DNA from: Echinococcus granulosus
Taxonomy: Eukaryota; Platyhelminthes; Cestoda; Cyclophyllidea; Taeniidae
DNA: 64,000 nt
NCBI RefSeq assembly: GCF_000524195.1
Contig: NW_020170406.1
Span: 816,995 to 880,994, forward strand
Direction of reading: 5' to 3'
Below, one piece after another: positions 21,535 through 33,200 of this stretch. A program made the position numbers and the translations under genes. Below the pieces are notes generated by a model, which worked only from the letters and a program-made list of their open reading frames with translations, had not been told where the DNA came from and ran no database searches. Each line of letters opens with the position of its first letter. Position 1 is the stretch's first letter.

Positions 21535-24500
21535 ATGTCGTCTGTACATGAAAAGAAAGCAGAAATTGACCTCATCCGCTCCGTGTTTACATCTGATGAG
21601 TTGGTTTTTAGCGATCCCTCGTTAATCGAAGAGCTCGATCTTCTTGCCGCTCAGAATCTACCGATCGAGGATAAAGACATTGATTTGACACTCAAGATCG
21701 CCTTTTCTGAGGTTAGTTGCTTCATATCACTTTTTGGTTTCCTATTTTATGAGTTATGGGAAAGTACTTTTCATTATATAACAGTAAGAAATCGCTGCTA
21801 ACATTTTGCCAACGGAAAGTTTTCTTGCAGTGTTGGTTGAGTGTGAAATTATAACTTGTATGCTCTGTTTCAACTTATCTTCGTCGTAACACGAACAGGG
21901 CGCAGTTCAGTCATGTTCACTTTCCCATCATGCATCTCCCTCTACGCGCCCTTAAACATGGACACCTAATAAGTTTGTCTAAAAATTTCCTCTCATTGCT
22001 TATCAATCACAATTTCAATTTCGCGGGTTTCAGTTATCAAGCTGCTTATCCCGCTATCAATAAGTGTTTGCGTTGGATTGTGAAGAAAATTGCTTCCTAT
22101 CACTATCCATCTCTCTAGGTTTGGGTTTCTTTAATTCTGCCTGTGTCGCCATTGTCCAGACGCGTTTCATGCTACAGTAGAACAACTCTGTATTGGTTTT
22201 TATCGTTGCCTATGTATGGAGGGCAATGTCGCAAATACGGTCAACAGCCGCATAAGCCAAAATATGGTTTCACAATTGCGTAATGTCATATTTTCATACC
22301 ATGTCATTTTCACTGCAGTCTTGTTGAAAAACATTTAATTTGCTTCACTGCTAATGATTCTCTGCTATTTTTCTGAAGCCTCCGATATTCCTTTGAAGAA
22401 CCATGGGGTTTTATTACCCTTATCTGTTGACCACGTTGAAATTTTACTGAAAACTGTGTCGTAGACCGGGATAATTTTGGATTCTTTTTTGTAAATCCAT
22501 CCATCGTCATTTTATGTGGACAAGTGTCAATGCAATTCATTCTATATTTCTATCTAAATAAAAGTGGATCTAATGAATACGAAAAAAGGTTCTTGTGAAA
22601 ATATGCACTAAGCTTTATTGAATTTTAGTGTTACACTTAACCAAATAATCACTTAAAACTTTAATTGCATGCACTTATTTGCATAAGAAGGGTGGGAAAC
22701 TGAAGGCATAGGTGGCGGATTTCATGTCAAGGGCATAGGGAATGATTTTGTAGCAAACATAACTAAGGTAAGTATTATTCAATAAGGTAATGCCACTGTT
22801 TTTCATTCAATTCTGCCGTTTCGATAGTGCTAATTTCCAAAATTCAGGTATTATGTATAAAGTTACATTGAGAAGTAATGTTTAGACCTAGTCTATCGGG
22901 CATCTTTCGCTTAAGTACTATCTGAGCACACTATGTTTAAACGACGTCATTAGCGTCTAGTGTCTTCGCTACTAGCCTAGGGGTCTATTATGGCTATATT
23001 TCTATTTTTTTTCGTGAATGGTATTTTTTAGCTTGATAAGTTGTGAGAACTTTTGTCCTTTCATAGAAAACCCCGTTGAAATGGCCAAATTGCGTCGTTA
23101 GTCATTCAAGTGCATATCGTTAGGTTGAATGTATTTCTTTTTTTGGTTGCACATATATGGCTACCATGAGCCTTTCATTCCAAATTTAAGCATTTCCTTT
23201 TCCGTATAGCAATTTATACTCCAATGCGGGCGTGAAGGCGGATGCAAGCACTTGGGTGTGAAACAGCCATCACTAGTGAATCATTTTATGGGAGGGAAGT
23301 GCTGTTCTTAATCTTACATGATGGTGCAAGACCTTGCAGCGCTAAACTTACCCATGGGTGAATTCGCTCTCCTGGATGCGAAGGCAAACTGTCTCACCTT
23401 GATGTTATTTCTCCACGCGTTGATTACTACCCCTTGAATGTCTGTTTTTTAAGGCTTACGTATTTGAGGAATTTTTTTAGGAACTTTAAATGGAACAATT
23501 ATTGCTTATAGGTGAACAAGATCCCATTAAAGCACAATTGTAGTCTTAGAAGGGGAAGAATTCGAATATGAAATAATCTGCTCTAAATCTTTGGGAAGGT
23601 TTCGTCTATATTTTTTAGCTTCTAGCTGCCCCTGATTTTTCCCTTCAAAAATGTTTTATTTCAACCCAAAAATCTGTACTTAAGTAAGGAAAGGCCAATT
23701 TTTTCCGAGTTGTAACATTAGGTGTCAATTTTCCTCCTATCTTAATTTTCCTTCAGGGGAAACTTGAAATTCGGAAAATATGCTGGATGCATGCAACATG
23801 TTTCAATCGAATTGCACCAACACTTTCCTGTTGAGGTGATGAAATGCACGTTATCGATAATTTAAACTCATACTGCTCTATCAAATGCTTCACCTGGTTG
23901 CCTAAGACGAGTTGATCTTCCTTTATCGGACTCGGTAACCTGTCCTCCTGTGAGCCACTTCACACGTAACACGCTTAGTTTCGAAATTTCGGTGGAAAAT
24001 CAGCCATCATAATCCATGTCTTATTGTTTGTAATGTAAGATTTCCATTCCTTTTTCTTAACTAATCTGATTGCTGCTTATTAAGCGAAAAGGGCGTTTAT
24101 TCCAAACCATGAGGACTCTGATTCTACTTTATTGTTTTGAACGCGGACGGTCTTTTTGGGATACAACCTGGTGCAACCAGTTTGGCATAAACTGACAAAG
24201 AACATACCACATATTTTTGGCTCCGGTTTCAGATAAGAAAACCGGAAAGTTACCTATGTGATAGCTAACTCATCAAGGTGGACTCAACCGCTAAACCCTG
24301 CCTGTTTTCTCCCTTTCGAGTTATCCGTCATTGTAGACCTATCAATCTGCCTGCCCATAGGCTACCCCCAACTCCGCCCCTCTATCGTTCTTCGTGTCAA
24401 GCAGTCCGAATCTGTGGTGAACGAGAAGGCTCTCAATGCTGCTTTTCAGGAGTGGCTTGATGAGGTCTCCAATACTGCAGAACCCGTTATATGCTCTGTC

Positions 24501-25058
24501 GTGGACTGGCTCCGCTCCGCTCTAAATGAGGAACACTGGGACGCCTACCTGGGCCGTGATGCCTTTAAAGTAGCCAAATCACCACCATTCTCGCAACCAC
24601 AACTGAAATCTGCTACTCCCGTGGATCGTGATTCTGCGATCTCACCGAAAACTTTGTCTAAAAGAGCGTCCCAGGAGGCCGAAGTGTGCTACTGGATCTT
24701 CTCCCATCACATCCGAAATCCCAAGAAACGCAAGGTGATCGTGGACTGGGCCCGTGAATCTAATCTTACTGGTTGCTGCCTTCCTGGAAAACCAGGAACA
24801 GTGGTGATCGAGGGACCTGAAGACAAAGTAGAGGAGTACTGGAAACGCATTAAGGTGCTTACCTGGAAGCGGATTCAAGTGAAGGATCGAGAGGTACTCA
24901 CCCAGCGGCGATTCGTCGATGGCTTCTTCGAAGTAGGCGGGACACTGGCCGAGAAGATTGGCTATATGCGAGAGCATGGGGTTAGCCAGGAGCGAATTGC
25001 TGCTCACTTTGGCTTCAAGGTGGATGAACCTTTTCTCAACACCAAACAACACACCTAG
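21535..25058 (+). CDS. RWDD2B: RWD domain-containing protein 2 (RWD + DUF1115)
   Basis: Model: join(21535..21711, 24321..25058), 304 residues; human RWDD2A/B are about 290-320. Exon 1 starts at ATG 21535 (an in-frame TTG lies 9 nt earlier) and gives the acidic start of the RWD domain, ending LTLKIAFSE. Exon 2 continues with LSVIVDLSICLPIGYPQLRP, containing the YP-x-x-x-P core of RWD folds, and codon phase 0 matches. The C-terminal DUF1115 starts near residue 180: CYWIFSHHIRNPKKRKVIVD, WARESNLTGCCLPGKPG, VVIEGPEDKVEEYWKRIKVL and TWKRIQVKDRE. Biochemical role is not established in this family. The choice of B over A is not firm. The single 2.6 kb intron contrasts with the 39 nt intron of DPH3. 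An AATAAA lies at 25096-25101. Confidence 0.92.
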
Positions 25059-25095
25059 CCCCTTTTGTGTCTATCGCTCTCAGCCGTCAATGTCA

Positions 25096-25101
25096 AATAA
25101 A
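25096..25101 (+). terminator. Polyadenylation signal AATAAA for RWDD2
   Basis: AATAAA starts 37 nt after the stop codon. The convergent SMKR1-like gene ends only 112 nt further on. Confidence 0.6.
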
Positions 25102-25212
25102 ATTTGCTTTGATGAAACCAACAAGAATTTCATTTGCTGCAAAATCAGGTAAATTAACTAAATGTCAAAGAAAGGTAAAAAAATTGGATTGGAATTGGGT
25201 GGGTCTTTGACT

Positions 25213-25634
25213 TCAACCCTTCTTTTTCTTGTTGCCTTGCCATCGATAGTTGCGGTAGGCTAGGGCTTCGGGCGCGTTGTGTGCAATGAAATCAAGGTTC
25301 TCCATGGCGGGTGGGTCTAGGATGTCGGGAGGTGGCTTGGTAGTGCCCGAGAGTTTGGGTGAAGCCCTCTTTCTGGTTTTGCCCTTCTTATTGGGTTTGG
25401 GGGCGGTCTCCGCCTTTGGAGCCTGTACAGATTTAAAAGAACAACGAAATTATCTTAAGTACTTTTGGCTTGAGTGTGTTGAGATGGTATCCACCAGTAG
25501 CCTACTAAGATATTGATTTCGTGTAAATTTGAGCAGTAAGGTAGCTGTGCCTTTGAGACCGTCGTTATAGACGTGGAGGAGCTTCCATACTGAAAGAAAG
25601 GATAAACTGACTCAAGAGCAGTGGAGCTTACCAT
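25213..25634 (-). CDS. SMKR1: Small lysine-rich protein 1-like
   Basis: Model: complement(join(25213..25422, 25632..25634)), 70 residues. The second exon reads APKAETAPKPNKKGKTRKRA at its start and then PPPDILDPPAMENLDFIAHN and APEALAYRNYRWQGNKKKKG to the stop. This matches the vertebrate SMKR1 plan: a Lys-rich start, a D-I-L-x-P-x-A-M core, F/Y-IAHN, an R-x-x-x-W motif, and a Lys-rich end. The preceding ORF start is missing; the only fitting upstream donor (GTAAGC at 25631) directly follows an ATG, so the first coding exon contributes only the initiator codon, as M|APKA. The intron is 209 nt. The function of the family is not established. On the opposite strand the open frame 25277-25516 is a shadow. 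Confidence 0.82.
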
Positions 25635-27228
25635 CTTCAATTTTAAGTGATCTGTGTGCGTAAAGCCTAATTAAATGTTTTACGAACAATATCAAGCTCT
25701 CTCACCTCCTGCGTCCCTCCTAGATGATTCAAAAGTAATTAGCGGACTTGTTTGCAATACTGTTAAATTTAGGCAGGTTACCATTTATCATCAAAAGGGA
25801 ACAATGGGCTCGAAAAATGTTGAGTTGAATTTGTACGACCCCGAGACGTAAAATGCGTCATGGAAGGACTGCGCTAAGGCTGTATATATAAGTAAATAAA
25901 TTAAATTCTCACTTTATTGAGATGTTAATATTTTCTACACCACGGAATTCCGAATTCAGTGTATCAGTTGACGCCACTAATTTAGTGACATTAGTAGTAA
26001 GTGCGGATAGTAAAAGCCAAATTACGCGGTACATAACAATTCAAAGTGTTCCAACAGTCATACTTGATTCTAACACCTCTTCACTGCAAAGCTTAGTCTG
26101 ATTCAGAAGAGACTAGTTGTGATGAACAAAAGCTGAAAACTGTTCTGCGTAAAGGCATTTACAGAGTTTATCAAATTTTCTCACACAAACTTATCTCACC
26201 TCTTTAATCAAAAACAAAACTAAAAATACACTTGTTGAGGCATTTTATTTTATTAAAATTGCACCATTTATAATCCCAATGGCTTATATTACTTTCAAAG
26301 AAATCATGGCATAATGCCTGGTAATATGAGGACTATTTACGCAAACCTTTGCAAACTACGAACAGTGGTGATTTTAAAAACAGTTTTGCATCTAAAACGG
26401 ACCATAACAACCTTCAACTGCCAGCTTCTCTTCGAAATTAATTTCCCACTAGATTCAAAGGTGACACATTTACCTATCCAATCGTATGGCGGTAATAGGC
26501 GTTGCTGCCATGACGAACGAATCGAAGGCAATTATAACTTGACATTTAATTGAGATCGTGCAGGTTTATATCCTACTTCACACTAATGTTGGGAAAATAC
26601 TGACACTGCAACGGCCCAAAATAAAATTGAATTTAGTTAAATTTGCTTATTTTCATGCAATGCATAAGCGATGGAAGCTACTCCAGATCTACATGTTTGA
26701 ACACGTCGTAACGGGTCCCCGATAAATAATCATCCCCCGAAGCACCTTGAACAACCGTTAAAGAGGGCATAGTGATGCAGTAACTGCGGTATCCTTTACA
26801 GCAGGAGATGACAAATTACTTCTGAAATTCAAGACGATTTGTACCATGTAGCAGGATCCCATTCATGTATTCTATTATCTATAGTGCATATTTAATGAAT
26901 TATTAAGCTTTGGCGCATTCTAAAGGCTATTTGACTTATTAATTTTCTACGTTTAGAGATTAATGTGAATTAGGAGAGGTTAATATTTTGAGCGGGTGGT
27001 TGCGATCGACTATTTCAAATTATTTAATGAAATTTCGCCTTCACTGCGGTAACTTGGCAGTGACAAATAATGTCGTTTGTGCGTGGGAGCATATTATGCT
27101 AATGTGGGAATCCAGTTAGCAGTTCTTTAAACTACTTTAAATGAGCTAGGCGCTTTTTAAATGCTCCCTTTATTGGCTGTCTATTTTGAGAGAATCTGAA
27201 GCAGCTAATAGGGGCGTTCGGCATAATT
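25635..27228. other. Intergenic region between SMKR1-like gene and KLHL18
   Basis: 1.6 kb between divergent genes, AT-rich. It presumably carries the promoters of both. No conserved element, repeat or further gene was recognised. Confidence 0.4.
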
Positions 27229-30200
27229 ATGAGTTTGCGTAGACAGGTAAGCAATTTTGCGGTTTTTACCTTGTGATTTAGGATTCAATTGGGTCGAATA
27301 TTCGTTTCAAGGACCAAAATCTTATTCGTAATTCCTTTCCAAATTTCGAGCAGATCCGACGTAAAGGGAAACTTTGTGATGTTACTTTAATAGTAAGGAT
27401 TGTCGGTCTTTTTTCAGTTTTTTAGGTTGATCAACAAAAGTACTCTGCCCATAAAATTGTATTAGCGGCCACGATTCCTTTCTTTGATGCTATGTTTTTG
27501 AGTGGAATGAGCGAAGCTACAAAACGTGAAATTACCATCAAAGGCATTGACCCACCGTAGAGTTTTTCAATTCTTACCTCTTTTTTCAGTGTATTGGAAG
27601 CATTCATTACTTTTGCTTATACCGGAGAAATTCAAATTACTCCAGGGAATGTACAGGCAACTCTGATAGGGGCCAGTTTCCTAAATATCGACAGCGTTCG
27701 GAATTTCTGCTGTCGTTACATTGAGGAAAGGTACACGTTTTTGAGAGGACAATCATTTGTTTGATTAGCGTACATACAACTTAGGCGTCTAGTTTCCTCT
27801 TTTGAAAAGAGCTGTTTTCAAAACACCCAATTTTTACATTTGTCTCCTGTGAAAATTGCTCTGTAAGTTCTGCAAAACTTAATCATTTATGGTCGTGATT
27901 CGCAGAAGTTTAAAATGGGGATTATAATCAAGACCTCGGTCATAACTTTTTATTACATCTAGCACACACATGCCAATTATGGGTATTTACTTATTTTATA
28001 CAAGAAGTTCGCTGGATTTTGTTTTTTTGTAATGTCTAGGATAATTCGCTTGCTTCTTGGCATTTTAAATGCACCTTTGGAGGACTATTCAGGCTGAATA
28101 AGGTTTTTATTTTTTGTGGTTGAGTCTACTCTGGATGTTTTAGTTCATACCTCCTAACTGTTTTCTTTGCTTCCTCACACTCCACACTACCCATCTTGCT
28201 TTTTAAATGTTAATGTTAAATGTTAAAGTATCATTACTTTGTACCTTGTGCCTCGATCTCTTTGACAGACTGATTCGTTACCCACTTTTAGGCTCACCCT
28301 GGAGAACCTGTTACAAGTCCGCAGTTTTGCCTCCAGCTTCCTCTGCTCAAATCTCATCTCCGCCTGCGACCGTATCATTCATGAGAACTTTGAGCATCTC
28401 GTCACATTACCCGCCTTCTTTGCTGCCCTTACTGGGCCCGAGTTTTGTAAGCTCCTTGAGAGTGACGATTTGCAAGTGAGCAACGAGGAGCGCGTCTTCC
28501 ACTCTATCATCGCTTGGTGTGAGCACCAGCCCTCCCCCTCTTTCGGCACTGACAGTCCCAAATTGAGTCGCTCTCTTCAGTCCCTCCAAATCATTAATAC
28601 CTCTGACATCACCATCGCTGACGGTCTCATGTCCCTCTCGCTCTCCGCTGCATCTTCTGCTCCTCCACCTCCATCCTCATCCAGGCTCAAGTATCTCCCC
28701 GACCTTCTCGCTCGTGTCCGATTGCCGCTCCTCTCCGCCCAGTTCATTCGTGACGTAGTCTCCAAGAATCCTCACGTCCGAGCGGACATGGTGTGCCGAG
28801 ATTTGTTGGACGAGGCGCGCGATCTCCTTCTCATGCCTGACTCTCTCTCTCCCTCCACGTGCTCTTTTGTGTGTCGCCCGCGCCGCGGACAGGAGGTGGC
28901 TGGGGTGATTTACGCGGTGGGGGGATACTCTGCTGAGGGAGATTGCCAGAGCATCGTGGAGGCGTATAATCCATTGGTGGATAGGTGGGAGGTAGTGGAA
29001 AGCATGTCCACGGAAAGGAGTCGCATTGCTGTGGTCGCATTGAAGGGTAGGTCTTCGCCTTGTTGAAATGTTATGATCTAGACCTTCATGACATTTGTAT
29101 AAAGGAATTGATTTTCTGTTAACTATTTCACGAGCTCTTACTTCCTCTCACCAAAGCTAGCTTTGCGGTCTATAGCTTGGAGACAATTATACTTGTAATT
29201 TTTCGTTTCAGTGATCCCTTCTGTGAAGCTTCATGAAAAAACGGAATTTTCACTATATTTTTTCTCACAACCCAACTTAATGAATTAGTTGATTACCTCT
29301 GTAAATATCTATGGGTAATCTGGCACTCTTTACTGTGATGGTGGTATTGGAAATATCTTGTTTTTCTGTGGCGTTTTGCTTGATTGGTGACCGGCCGCTT
29401 CAGTTTTAACTAAGTTTTACCCTCTTTTTAATGTTCGAAACATTTGTGCAACCTTTTCTGCATAGAATCATTCTTAGTTTTAAAAGAAGTGACATGCAAA
29501 CATGTGCCTTAAATGTATAATCTTGTTCAAATTTCCCATCTAAATCGCATTATTTTCTTTTTGTTCCGCACCTCATTGAATTTGTGTTTGCTTTGCGGAC
29601 GGATGCATACCTGATGATTACTTAGACAAATACCATGCCCTCCGAAATGAATTGACTAGAATCAGGCTGAATAATTGTCAAAGGAGCAAAACAACGGTTT
29701 CTTCTCTCAAGCTTTTTTATGTTTGGAAAATAAATAACCTCCTGCTTGCCGTAAGTCCCACTCTTATCAAATGTTTAGACCTCTAGAAGCCGAGAAATAT
29801 CCTGGCCTTGGTCAATCTTGTTTCTACCACTTATTTCCCAGCTGTCTATTTCGTGCGTGATCATGTGATTGCCAAATGCCAAGGTAAGGTGACGTCTATC
29901 ACTTGGAAAAGTATCATGGGGGCAACACCGAGGATGTGAAGCAGTGCCTGGCCCCCTCCCTGAATGTAGTGGAAATCTCATGAGTCACTTACAGTATTCA
30001 ACATGAGATCTCTCGTGGTAAGAGTGAAGCTTCCGTCCCATAGTTTGATTGAAGGATCCTGCTTGATTCCCAAGCAGCATTTTTCTTGCACATCCTCGAA
30101 TTTCGTTGAGCTATATTCAGTAGGTTTTGGGTATGGTCCTGAATATGGGTTTTTCGGGATGACCGTTAATACGTTCAGTCGCTTGTCAGCATCTGAGCTT

Positions 30201-33200
30201 TTGCACTTATGATCTGCCCGTTCCATAGGTCCCCACCTAGCACAAGCTTTAATGACATAAATAAAGACCCAGACAAACCCATTACTCACATCCAGCTTTC
30301 CGCCATCTCCTTTTTGGGTTTCTTCATGAGTGCTTTTTTCATTCCTCGCAGTTATAGCTGCATTTGGGTGGAAGTCTGAGGCAATGCCCAATTATCGAAT
30401 CGGCCATGTTACTTGACTTCTCAAAACACTCCTAGGTGGATTTACCAGAGAGAATATGTCTTTCAGATGCATTGCTTACCCAAAGAGTTCAGCATATGGT
30501 AAGAGAGTTTTTCAATTTAGTGTAGTTCGCGTAATTTTTCCGATAACCTCCGTCCCAGGTTGATAGATGTTATATCAGACTGAATGGACAACTGGCTTAC
30601 CACAGCACTCCATCCGTCTTAAAGATTTGTTTTTGAACATGCTGCAAGTCTAGAAAAATAGTTGATATCGCTATTTCAAACATCTAGGGTCATTGCAGTA
30701 TGCTCCTTCCAAAATTTTAGCCACTGGGCTTGCAGAAAAAATTCGGGGCTTTGCACACGTGTGGCACTGATAATGATTGCGTCAAGGTGGACGAACTCAT
30801 CTCTACCATCCTATCCGTTTCTCTAGGCTGTCTCTACGCTATCGGTGGGCTGGATGGGAGTTCACGTCTGAACACCGTGGAGAAGTTTGATCCAAAGACG
30901 GGTGTCTGGCAGCGAGTGGCCTCTATGAACTACCGACGAAGCGCCCTCGGCGCCGCCGTGCTCAACGGTCGAATTTACGTCTGTGGTGGCTACGACGGGA
31001 TTTCTTCGCTTCGCACTTGTGAGGTCTACAATCCAGAGCAAAATCGGTTGGTTTTGGACGATTTAAAAGAAGTGGTAAAAAAATGGATCTGCTTGAAGTC
31101 TTTGATCAGAAAAATAATCTTTATCGCTTCATCAATCCTGTGCGTTCGCTACGTTGGGAATTCAAGTCCAAATGGACACACAACACACGTTAAATTTTCA
31201 AACTACAAATGCTTATGGTCATGGATGATTGCGCTGTCGTGTTATGCTCAACGTTAAAATTCAAACATTCACGACGGGGGTTAGTAATAGGAAATAATTG
31301 CTACTCACGGCTTGATGTAGCACTTCCACGATCGCAACCCTATTTTTCCCGAAAAATCAAGCCCTGCTATAACTTAAGCGCTCCTCGTTTTTAAGTGAGG
31401 TGTACAGTAGGGCTGTTTCTCGTAAAATCGAGCGATTTCCTTGAGCACCAAGTTGAGAGCCGACGCCATCAAAATTTCACTGACTTCTTGATTTTGTAAG
31501 CTTCTATCGCGGCTTACTACCAGTATTTAGGTCACTATTTTTCGTCCGTTTCTGAAATTCGAATTGTTGATTTTTCTGTTTCTTAAATCCCCTCAAATTC
31601 ACTAATCCAGAGTGCATGAACGTATTCTGAATTAGCGAGCGCATCCTTTTGAACACGCCCGTTTAGGGCCACTGTGAAGGCTGATTTATTCCTTAAAGGG
31701 TCCATTATAGATGAATCGAGGTATTGAGAGACTGAAACACGGCAAAATGGAAAGACTATGGTAGCAATATGCAACCAAAAGAAAAATCATTCAGTCGCAT
31801 ACATTGTGACTACTTTTACCTTCCAGGCAACTATGCTTAGAGGGCTCGAAACAAAAGCAAAACTATAAAGTGCAGCTTAAGTGGCCATATCTCAAGTCAC
31901 TCATGAATTAATGGATTATACTTTGTCTCTGCTTTGTATATTCTAATGATTTTTTGGAGATTGTGTTCTAAAGACCAACTTCAATGTGTGAGAATGAAAA
32001 CTACACCAATGGGGGAATTTGTATGCGAATATATGATCAAGCCTTACACTCACTCTACAAAGGCCATGTTATACCTCAGCTATTTCATTCGTTTAATGCG
32101 CTTGTTGCTGAGGTGCAGAGGGAAAATCGAGTACTACAGTCCAATTCTGTTACTCTTTGAATATAGTACCACTACTACAAATATAGGGCAAGCATTTTTC
32201 AATTAAGGGCATTCTGCATTCACTTTGTCATTTTAGAACTCGATAAATCTGTTTTAAACACGATTTGGCTCAATCGGTTATCCTAAGTTGATAGAGGGCG
32301 CGTCACACATTTGTGACGCAAGGTCTCAGGTGAGGAAGCCGAAGCTTCGTGGGCATTTTACGCTGCTAGCAAACGTAGTTATATGATGTCGACCTCTTGC
32401 GAATATTTACTAGATTCTCAGTTTAAATTTTTTGGAAATGGGAAAATGAGCGCCACAACTAATCTTGGTTAAAACCAAACTTTTATGCCAACATTTATCG
32501 TTTAATTGAATCACTTTGTTGATTAATTTAAATCAGGTATTGTGTTTAGTATCTAGTCTAACAGGGGTCCCTAAAAGCCCCTTTACTCTTATTTTTAGAT
32601 AAATATTTAAGGTGAAAATGTTGCATCTTCATCTTAAGAAATCCAAATAACACGTACAGGTTCACAATTTGTGAAGTTTTACTTTATTTCACGTTTTTTA
32701 ATGCTGTGCGCTTATTGTTCGCTGCGGTAACGGTTGGCCATTCTCTTCCCCTTTTGGGCATGGTGATTAATTGTGTGAATGTGTCTGGAGATTGTAGGTT
32801 CCAAACCAAAGGTAGAAACAGTTCTGCGCCTACCATGGCAGAAATTTTAAAAAAGCATTTCAATTTTTTTAATGTAAATGCTCGCCTTGGTTCTCTTTCT
32901 TGGCTAAACATTATACTAGGCCGGTATGGTTGGCCAATTTTTCTGCAAGCATACCTCTTTGTTATCTAAAAAGTTTTTATTACTTTATATTGAGTGTAAA
33001 TTCCTCTTCCTGTACAAAAGTTTGTGCGATGTAGGCCTATGGGTTATAAAGCTGGACAAGGCGGAAGTACGTACATTGTTTTTTACTGGCTCTACAAGGC
33101 TAGATCTGCAATTAAGGTCAATGAAAAACCATATTGTATGTGCATAACCCCAAAAATGGTGAACTTGTTGAGATGACTTTAGTTACTAAAAGCGTTTTTG

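Noticed and set aside
24642..25052. 136-codon minus-strand frame
   Set aside because: Antisense shadow of the conserved RWDD2 exon 2.
25277..25516. 79-codon plus-strand frame
   Set aside because: Antisense to the SMKR1-like exon, which has clear homology on the minus strand.
29978..30391. 137-codon minus-strand frame in KLHL18 intron 5
   Set aside because: No domain, no splice support, next to a possible repeat; likely chance or mobile-element debris.
32262..32335. tRNA-like A box (TGGCTCAATCGG) followed by a hairpin
   Set aside because: No acceptable B box, anticodon arm or acceptor stem; at best a tRNA-derived repeat remnant.
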